From Podila epigama (Eukaryota; Mortierellomycota; Mortierellomycetes; Mortierellales; Mortierellaceae): a stretch of 16,688 bases of DNA. Each line of letters opens with the position of its first letter. Position 1 is the stretch's first letter. Both the position numbers and the translations under genes were made by a program. Positions 11,006 to 16,688 of this stretch are shown here, one piece after another. The notes beneath the pieces were generated by a model. The model saw nothing but the letters and a program-made list of their open reading frames with translations. It did not search any database and had not been told where the DNA came from. The stretch is from NCBI GenBank assembly GCA_015679605.1, contig JAAAVE010000297.1, positions 6,839 through 23,526 of the forward strand, in the 5' to 3' direction.

Positions 11006-13304
11006 GGACTTTTTTGCGATACTTTGGCAAAAGATAGAACTGGTAGATGGTATAGGCAGTCAAGAGGGTCAAGAACGCGATCCAAAAGTACACGACACTC
11101 TTGGGTGCTGGGTCAGGGAACTCGCCTTGACCAAACTTGCAGATAATGAGCACTTCTGTGGCAATACTGCCAATCAATAGCCAGGCTTGTGGTCCGATAC
11201 GCTTGCAGTTTCTGTATAACGTCAAGGATGGGATGCAGAGTGTAAAGTGCAAATGTGAGTACCATGTTCAAAACACTTACATTGGAGGACAATAACACCG
11301 TGGGGGCCAAAACAATAATGAAAAACTTACACATCATGGAAGTACTGGTAGGCCTCACGAACTCCAGGGATTCCAAACATGAAATAGGCAAAGATGCGGA
11401 TGACGTTGATGGCGTGTGCTGGAGGAATCCAGAGAAGTGTCTTCAAGTAGAATGCGTTCAGCTCGCAGATCAAGAACTAGCAGTTATGGCCATGATAGAG
11501 TAGCTCCCGTTAGTATCGAAACCAGATGATTTGTCTTGACATTTTGTACTGTCTGTTTTGTTTTGTTTTGTGTTTGTGCTCTGATCTGCTCGTTTTGGAT
11601 CGAGGTGTGGTTTGCTGTGGGTGTTCAATATACATACCATGGTAAGCAAAAAGATGACAGTGCAGTAACTCTTGAAGCTCTTGGTCGAGTCCCATTCGAA
11701 CTTTGTCCATGACTTTGGCGTGAACTGCTGCATGGTGCGCTTCATCTTGCCCTTGAGTGTTGGAATCTCGGCAAGTCCTTGCCATGAGTATTGCTTCATT
11801 TCGAAATATTCGCAGGTCTTGACGCCGAGGTACATGCCAAGCCAATTGCATACCAAAACATCCAAGATCCACTAAATGTCGAGTTCATCAAAGAGAGAGA
11901 GAGAGAGCGAATGAGTGAGCGAGAACCCGAATGGGGCATCATTAGATATGACGACATACGCCTACAGATCTAAAAGATATTTTGATTCACTTACGTGGTC
12001 CCACCAGCACTCATCAAAGTTATTGAGCTGGTGCGAGAGAGAGTACTCCATCACTTCAAACATGATCGAGAGGATCCAGCAAAAAGTGTAATCACGGAGG
12101 ATGAGGGCCTTGCAGAACCAACCGAGAGCGTGGGCAACAACAAACTCGTCAAAGACTTGGCTCTATCAACGACAAGGAAATTAGATTTAGACCGATGTGT
12201 GCTTAATTGATTTTAACATTCCTCTGGCTGGTCGCCAAGAGTTTGGTCCTCTGTGAACGTGCAAAAGCCATTGGTCCAATAATGAATGTCTGATCATACC
12301 ACGATGTTCTCATACGTCAATTCGCAGGCATCACCGTATGACTTTTCGGGCAATGGCACTCCGAGGGTTGGATCAAGATACTTGAAGAGCGACCTCGCAT
12401 CGTGCTTGTTCTGTTCAACGATAGCCAATGAAGAACATCAAAGTTAGTCAATGATGACAGAAAAGAATAACGAAAGAAAGAAAGAAAGAAAGAAAGAGAT
12501 ACAGGCACGCGTTGGATCAAATACCTGGAAGAGCAAAAACACCAGGAAGAGCTGGTAGACAACACCAAGGGAGAGGACCACGCGCCAGAGAGCAGGGTGA
12601 GGTCGCAACAGCAGACTGTCTCTAAACTGCAGCATTCCAAATACACAAAAGGCTCCAATGGAGGCGAGTACTCCGCTGAGGAAGGTTTATAAAAAAAACA
12701 AGGATCGGATCGTACAAAAATGAAGAAAAGGCGATTAGCCTGGGGTAACACCCATGATTTGTTTGTACGACAAGTAGTTCGAGATCACAACAAAGCCCAA
12801 CAAAAAGGAAAAGGAAAGAAAGAAAAAAAAAAGCAAGGAGTCTTACAGCTTGACGTTCGTCTTTGTGTCGTCTACTTCTGGAGTCATGGCCACGTAAACC
12901 AACATGAGCAACATTGCGCCCAAAATGGTCAAGGTTCTTGGAGTGTCTATGATATGGGGCATGACAGCAAGGATGAATCAATAAAGCGCACCTTTGTCAA
13001 GCCTGTGGGAGGGTTTTGGCTGCCTTGGCTTTATGAATGATAAGGACACCATAAAAATGAACATGAAAATGATGGGGAGGCCTGGGTCGGGGAACAACTT
13101 ACAAAAAAAGCCGACCGCGGGGTCTTGTTCAGCAGATGTCTTTTGGTACTGGACCGAGGTGTCCTTGGTGAACCACTCGGGCCTGTCTTCGACAGATGAC
13201 TCTGACGCGAGTGAGAATGAAGATGAGCTCGAAGCCTGACGGGTCTTTTGAGTCATCCGCTGATGCAAGGACCTGTCCTCATCGTCCTGTGCGTTGAAAG
13301 CCAT
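11001..13304 (-). CDS. PTDSS2: Phosphatidylserine synthase, base-exchange type (PTDSS1/2 family, PTDSS2-like)
   Basis: The family swaps the head group of phosphatidylcholine or phosphatidylethanolamine for L-serine in the ER, with Ca2+ dependence. My model is complement(join(11001..11211, 11331..11476, 11638..11871, 11995..12162, 12300..12410, 12525..12675, 12847..12946, 13103..13304)). All seven introns (114-171 nt) are GT-AG and phase-consistent, giving 440 residues; family members are about 470-490. Hallmarks: [20 protein letters not shown] (162-181), [12 protein letters not shown] (192-203), [19 protein letters not shown] (235-253) and FTPKSW. His199, Glu224, Glu227, Asn236, Glu239, Asp243, Asp248 and Asn253 match the spacing of the essential residues I recall for mammalian PSS1 (His172 to Asn226). 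Multiple hydrophobic segments fit a polytopic ER protein, and the C-terminus KKVQ fits a KKxx retrieval signal. Wording such as the [15 protein letters not shown] stretch and KGKMKR resembles PTDSS2, hinting at ethanolamine exchange (inference). The ATG at 13304 (GTCATGG) was chosen as the start; an in-frame ATG at 13436 is also open. Confidence 0.95.
12472..12497. repeat. GAAA microsatellite in PSS intron 3
   Basis: About six tandem GAAA tetramers on the plus strand (CTTT/TTTC on the transcribed strand). They lie inside the 114-nt intron 3 of the PSS gene (12411-12524) and add to its pyrimidine content on the sense strand. Confidence 0.85.
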
Positions 13305-13489
13305 GACCCTGGTTGCCTTTTGGTTTGGTTGTCGGTGTTGTGTTGGTGTAACTGTCTCAGGTGATCTGATTCCCTTGTAGTAGTTGCTTCTTTTGCTTCT
13401 TTGAAGAGTGAGGTGAATAATGTCTCTCGGTGTCATCCACACGATGTCGAGTGAAAGAGAAGGATGAGCGTGTTGTAGGGATGAGATGC

Positions 13490-13572
13490 AAAAAAAAAAA
13501 AAAAAAAAGGAGAATGAATTGAATGTCAAAAAAAAAAAAAAAAAAAACAAAGGTGAATGAATTGAATGTCAA
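13490..13572. repeat. Tandem duplication of an A-run plus 18-bp unit
   Basis: An A19 run (13490-13508) and an A20 run (13528-13547) are each followed by the same 18-bp sequence GAATGAATTGAATGTCAA, at 13512-13529 and 13555-13572. The two units are about 38 and 43 bp. The 18-mers are identical while the joints differ (GGA versus CAAAGGT), which fits a recent tandem duplication plus homopolymer slippage. An AATAAAAATAAAAAT tract follows. Confidence 0.9.
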
Positions 13573-13630
13573 TAAAAATAAAAATAAAAAATAAAATAAC
13601 GTCCGTTCCTTTTGTCCAACAGCACTGAAA

Positions 13631-13666
13631 ACAGAACGAACAGAACGAACAGAACGAACAGAACGA
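13631..13666. repeat. Four exact tandem copies of a 9-bp unit (ACAGAACGA)
   Basis: ACAGAACGA is repeated four times without mismatch, then followed by AAAC. It lies about 330 nt upstream of the PSS start and 400 nt upstream of the plus-strand gene. It could be a minisatellite or a cluster of protein-binding sites; nothing in the sequence decides which. Confidence 0.9.
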
Positions 13667-13684
13667 AAACACAGCGGACGAATG

Positions 13685-13783
13685 GTCCTGGTGGCTTAGT
13701 AGTGATGTGGCTGATGGTCCAGGCCAGTCAAGTCAGTTCAAGTCCTGGACAAAAGACTGGCCTGCCTAATTTAGCCTTCTTTT
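13685..13783 (+). other. tRNA-like Pol III signature (A box, B box, T4), degenerate
   Basis: TGGCTTAGTAGT at 13692 fits the A-box consensus TRGCNNAGNNGG at all but one constrained position. GTTCAAGTCC at 13736-13745 resembles the B box GGTTCGANTCC. Their 44-nt spacing is what a tRNA gene shows, and TTTT follows at 13780-13783. The D arm can partly pair (three of four pairs). The anticodon, T and acceptor stems do not fold well, so this is not a functional tRNA by inspection. It could be a tRNA-derived relic, a SINE-like head or coincidence. Confidence 0.3.
13721..13763. repeat. Perfect 9-bp inverted repeat
   Basis: AGGCCAGTC (13721-13729) is exactly complementary in reverse to GACTGGCCT (13755-13763), with a 25-nt spacer. 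A second overlapping 7-bp pair, GTCCAGG (13717-13723) with CCTGGAC (13744-13750), competes with it. The spacer contains the B-box-like sequence. Confidence 0.8.
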
Positions 13784-14064
13784 AGCCAATAAAATCAAGA
13801 GCCCAGGGGACTGATGATTGGACGTGACCCTGCCTGGGGTCTGGCTGGGCTTATTCTGTCTTTGTCTTTTTGTCCGGTACCCCCGAGACTACTGTGCTTT
13901 TCCATCTCTTCCTTTTCTCTTCTTCTTCTTCAACTCTTATACCTTATCCGAAAACACTCAACACACACATTCACCATTCACAGATACATTCAACACCCAC
14001 ACTCAACAACGATTCTTCACTTCATACTGACACATTCACACCCCAACACTTGAAGCTCCTCGAC

Positions 14065-14669
14065 ATGGCTGCACCTTACTCAAATGACAAAGTCCAGAAT
14101 CGCAGGAACTTCCTCGCAAAGTATGGCAGCGGCAGCAAGGCTTACTTCAAGAAGGAAGGACTCTTACTCACAGCCATCATCACTATCGTCATTGTCGGTG
14201 CAGGCTGCTTTGCCCTCTCAGGCGTCTCCCTGAGCATCGGCTACCTATTCTTGCTTGTCTTCATTGGCCTCGTCCTCGGCATCACCGGTTCCTTTCTCGT
14301 ACGTATATATTGTTGTTGTATTCAGTAAACATGCAGGAACAGCATGCAACTACAACATCAATATGCAACAACAAACAAAAACCTCCTCCTTCCAAATGAT
14401 TTTTCATTAACCATTACATCTCTATATCGATACCGTTTTCCACTTTCCATTAGACATACCACTATAAACTGACCCAGGCACACAAAACCATGGCGTATGT
14501 CAGCGATACAGAATCCAACTTTCACAACGGCTTTGACCGGCATAATATTGATCCGTCCTGGAACGATGCCCCTCTCTACGTGCCACCAACACAACTACCA
14601 CCTGTTGCCTCCGTCGAAGGACTACCGGCAGCCCCAGCAGCCCCAGTCCAAGCAGCCACTCGACTCTAA
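14065..14669 (+). CDS. Small two-TM membrane protein, family not recognised
   Basis: My model is join(14065..14298, 14454..14669), 149 residues. The 155-nt intron has a GTACGT donor and a CCATTAG acceptor, in phase 0. I do not recognise the family. The N-terminus is basic (RR at 13-14, KK at 29-30). Hydrophobic segments lie at about 33-52 and 57-77, joined by a very short loop, so a hairpin with both ends in the cytosol is likely. The intron falls exactly after the second segment. The tail is hydrophilic with acidic and aromatic stretches (DPSWNDAPLYVPP around 110-122) and an Ala/Pro-rich end (AAPAAPVQAA). The ATG at 14065 follows a pyrimidine-rich then CA-rich leader and has A at -3 (GACATGG). 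No signal peptide is evident. Not spliced, the first frame would stop at 14326-14328, adding only ten residues. Confidence 0.72.
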
Positions 14670-14886
14670 TAATGACATTGACACTGATCTTTTACATATT
14701 CATATTTTCAACCCTCCAAGGCATGCCCACTTTCTTTTTTTTTAAAAAATATTTCTTTATTCCTTTTTAGCACACATTTGAATTCAGATGTATACTCACC
14801 CACTCATTTACTCACTCACTCACAAGCACACATTGACACATAATATGTATGTAGACACGCAACGCAAACACACTCAGAATAAACAC
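14670..14886 (+). other. 3' UTR/flank of the two-TM gene with ACTC-rich simple sequence
   Basis: No coding potential is seen. The stretch has a T-rich segment (14730-14770), then imperfect ACTC/ACAC repeats (14790-14875). It probably holds the 3' UTR of the gene ending at 14669. If the candidate minus-strand gene is real, the two are convergent with almost no gap. Confidence 0.5.
14878..14883 (+). terminator. Candidate AATAAA poly(A) signal of the two-TM gene
   Basis: AATAAA lies about 210 nt after the TAA at 14667-14669, at the end of an ACTC/CACA-rich 3' region. It is the first exact hexamer seen downstream on the plus strand. Its use is inferred. Confidence 0.45.
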
Positions 14887-15408
14887 TCATAGCAATTGAT
14901 CTCTGCAATATATTACGTACAGGATTGTCTCCCTTTTTTGGAATGATGATCGCATCAAGCATTCGTCAAACGATGGTGTGCGGATGTACGGCATGGCTGC
15001 TCTGGATTCACTACAAAAAAAAAAAAAAATAGAGCCCACAACCTTCAACGGTGGATGGCAAGGCGGATGGATGACCAACTCTGTTTCGCACTCGTGACAA
15101 ACGACAATCACCTTTTTGGTTGTGTAATAATGGGCGCATGGGTTGAACAAGGGATTGTGGATGCAAGAGTCCATGCAGTGGGATTCATATGGGATCGATA
15201 CCTTTTGATGCCAGTCTGCGCCAACAAGAAAGAGAAAGAAAGAAAAAGGATAAAAAAAAAAGCCAAGACCCAACATTCGAACCCACGGTTCCTTCCTGGT
15301 TCTTGGACGCACTGACCTCACAATCATCGTTACCCATCGTCGTTGTTGTTGTTATTGTTGATGTTCTTGCATGGTATTACCTGCATCCATCCATACATTG
15401 GTTGCCAT
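14887..15408 (-). CDS. Candidate small Cys/His-rich protein gene (tentative)
   Basis: I do not recognise a family. A possible model is complement(join(14887..15215, 15381..15408)), 118 residues. It starts with ATGGCAACC at 15408, has a CAG|GTAATA donor at 15380, and a pyrimidine-rich acceptor ending GGCGCAG at 15216. The phases match (G + AC gives Asp10). Residues 22-63 carry Cys23, Cys27, His29, Cys36, His38, Cys49, His50, Cys52, His59, Cys62 and His63, including CHEC and HPPCH, which resembles a zinc-binding ribbon. Codon choice (TTG, AAG, GAG) matches the neighbouring genes. Weak points: the frame then crosses a T15 run (15015-15029) read as Phe repeats, so a further intron or an earlier end is likely. 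The plus strand also shows open frame over 14924-15015. It could be chance or a gene remnant. Confidence 0.3.
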
Positions 15409-16157
15409 CGGTTGGTAGACCAGTCCATTCACCCTGTTGTTGTTCTGTTTCCGTTTCTTTTCTTTCTTGCTTCTCTCTTTCTTTTTTTTTACTTTTTACT
15501 TTTCTTTTGTTTCCACTTTGCCATTCTACCGCAGCCATATACCCCTCCCATATAATATCTCACCTTTTTTCACTATCATCCTCTCAACTGCGCTTCATCC
15601 TAAAGCCAAGTGAGTACCCCCAATCACGTTCAAAACACTCTTCCATGGAAGCCCAATTACGCTAGAGTACATGGGGGGGGAAGAACAATGTCATGACCAA
15701 CCTCCCAACAGCCCACTTTTCAAAGGAAATACACTGACTGGAGCACGGATGTCTGTGGTCGCATAGTCAGGAAGACGTGTGTTTATATGCTGGCATGTCC
15801 ATGTCCATATCCACGTCCATGGAGGGAAAAACAACAACAAATGGCATTTTTCGTCCTTCCCCCCTTTTTTTTATTCTTTGTTCAACTTCATTACTCTTTT
15901 TTCTTCTTCTTCTTCTTCTTTCCTCATCTTTTCTTTTCTCACAAGCACTCATGCCTTTACCTCTTCTTGCTGGCTTGAACGATTGACTGACTATACACCG
16001 CCTTCAACTCTCAACCTTTTCATCTCACCTCACCCTCACCAAACACGCACATTAAAGTCCTTCTCTCATCTCCTGACAACCCTCTCTCTCTTTCTCTTTC
16101 TTTCTCTTATTCTTTCCCTCTCTCTTCTCACGCATTCTCCATTGCCCCGCACATAGG
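15330..16157 (+). promoter_or_regulatory. CT-rich promoter/leader with possible 5'-UTR intron of the right-end gene
   Basis: No convincing coding exon is visible on the plus strand. The stretch is dominated by pyrimidine tracts (15430-15530, 15860-15950, 16080-16140) like the leaders of other genes here. TATAATAT at 15551-15558 lies about 50 nt before GTGAGT at 15610-15615. A matching acceptor is CGCACATAG ending at 16156. Together these suggest a non-coding first exon near 15585-15609 and a 547-nt leader intron. The proximal side may also be the promoter of the minus-strand candidate gene. Inference from signals only. Confidence 0.4.
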
Positions 16158-16381
16158 ACATTCTACAACAGTTCTTGACGCATTCTTACGACTACCTCAT
16201 TTTTTTTTTTGCACCCTCCACTACACGATATCTCGCTATCCGTCAACCTAAACAAAAAAAAACAAAAGGGAATACCAAGACAGCAGATAATATCGTAGTA
16301 TACCCCCCCTCACAAACACACAGGACTTTTAAAAAAAAAGAAAACAAACAAGATAGGTCGCCTCCGAACCAAGAAAAAGAA
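16158..16381 (+). other. Likely 5' UTR of the right-end gene
   Basis: This is a 224-nt stretch between the presumed leader acceptor and the first ATG of the downstream frame. It contains T- and A-runs (16201-16210, 16252-16261, 16330-16338) and CACACA motifs. No upstream ATG gives a plausible protein. Confidence 0.35.
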
Positions 16382-16688
16382 ATGCTGTCGAATTCTTCAG
16401 CAGCAAGAGAGATGAGGCCCGTATCGGCGCTCATCTCTGTATCATCAATTGCCGACCTCACCATGTCTGGCGAAACAGAAGATGTCACAGGTAAGCCCCA
16501 ACCCCCCCAACCCCAAATGGATGCATTGGAACGAAGAAAATGATAATAATAATGGGCCGTTTTCCACATTCATGCCACATTATTTTGCTTGGAATATTCA
16601 TCTTCATACCAGCAGAGGCTGGAGTATCTTTTGTGGGAGAAAGCAAACAAGCAGGAACTAAAGCTGCAAGTTGCAAGCTGCATAAAAA
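16382..16688 (+). CDS. 5' end of an unidentified gene, cut by the right edge
   Basis: Exon 1 runs 16382-16490 and ends in ACAG|GTAAGC in phase 1. Exon 2 probably begins at 16613 or 16616 after ATACCAGCAG, giving an intron of 122 or 125 nt, and runs off the window. Exon 1 encodes about 36 residues, Ser/Ala-rich then acidic (MSGETEDVT near its end). The continuation in the spliced frame is hydrophilic (AEAGVSFVGESKQAG). Another frame of exon 2 gives RLEYLLWEKANKQELK, also plausible, so the frame across this junction is uncertain. ATG at 16382 is the first in frame after the leader; ATG at 16463 (CACCATGTC) has a better context and would drop 27 residues. Intron retention leads to a TGA at 16541. 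Product unknown. Confidence 0.5.

Larger units (their letters stand above)
13305..14064. promoter_or_regulatory. Divergent promoter region between PSS (minus) and the two-TM gene (plus)
   Basis: A 760-nt region holds the 5' sides of two divergently transcribed genes. The PSS-proximal part has two A-runs in a duplicated unit, an AAAAT-rich stretch and a 9-bp tandem repeat. The central part has a tRNA-like Pol III signature, an inverted repeat and two CCAAT boxes in opposite orientation (CCAAT at 13786-13790, ATTGG at 13817-13821). The plus-gene side (13895-14060) is pyrimidine-rich and then CA-rich, a typical fungal leader. No clear TATA box was seen. Confidence 0.6.

Noticed and set aside
12720-13040. 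Plus-strand open frame of 106 codons across PSS exon 2
   Set aside because: Overlaps the well-supported PSS exon and its introns on the other strand; Lys-rich part comes from A-runs.
13512-13572. Target-site duplication around a retroposed poly(A)
   Set aside because: The 18-bp copies flank only an A-run and seven other bases, and a second A-run precedes the first copy. A tandem duplication explains it better than an insertion.
13685-13757. Functional tRNA-Leu(CAG) gene
   Set aside because: Position 33 is C instead of T, the T stem has three mismatches, and no acceptor 3' strand pairs with GTCCTGG. Only a tRNA-like relic is supportable.
15646-15666. Short plus-strand ORF (ATG to TAG, six codons) in the leader
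   Set aside because: Too short to assess and probably inside the inferred leader intron.
15779-16156. Plus-strand open frame of 125 codons rich in Phe, Leu and Ser
   Set aside because: It is translated CT-rich simple sequence; the composition explains the open frame and three frames look alike.
1-16688. CRISPR array, bacterial operon, transposon or provirus
   Set aside because: No spaced repeats, no terminal inverted repeats with a transposase frame, no reverse transcriptase or integrase motifs; genes carry spliceosomal introns.

Overview
The window looks like nuclear DNA of an early-diverging fungus, probably Mucoromycota (a Mortierella-like or Mucorales-like genome). The reasons are many short GT-AG introns of about 60-170 nt, pyrimidine-rich fungal-style promoters, frequent A/T homopolymers, moderate GC, and a base-exchange phosphatidylserine synthase gene, a type I do not associate with Dikarya. 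The lineage call is inference; no database search was possible.

Layout. (1) Positions 1-10762, minus strand: the 5' two thirds of the giant midasin gene (MDN1/REA1). It has 11 exons in view and about 3245 codons. It covers the N-terminal domain, all six AAA+ modules and part of the linker; the acidic region and MIDAS domain lie beyond position 1. (2) 10763-11000: a short spacer with a 20-A run. (3) 11001-13304, minus strand: a complete 8-exon, 440-residue phosphatidylserine synthase of the PTDSS1/2 family, closer to PTDSS2 in motif wording. (4) 13305-14064: a divergent promoter region with A-runs, a 9-bp tandem repeat, a tRNA-like A-box/B-box pair, a 9-bp inverted repeat and two CCAAT boxes. 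(5) 14065-14669, plus strand: a two-exon gene for an unrecognised 149-residue protein with two membrane segments. (6) 14670-16381: a 3' UTR, a low-confidence minus-strand Cys/His-rich small gene (14887-15408), then a long CT-rich promoter/leader region with a likely 5'-UTR intron. (7) 16382 to the end, plus strand: the 5' coding end of an unidentified gene cut by the window edge.

The genes do not form a functional cluster. MDN1 is a 60S ribosome assembly ATPase and the PSS gene is an ER lipid enzyme. They are tandem neighbours on the minus strand, with separate promoters inferred. I see no mobile element, CRISPR array, viral insertion or obvious multi-gene defence or biosynthetic system. The least explained items are the Cys/His-rich candidate gene and the tRNA-like unit.
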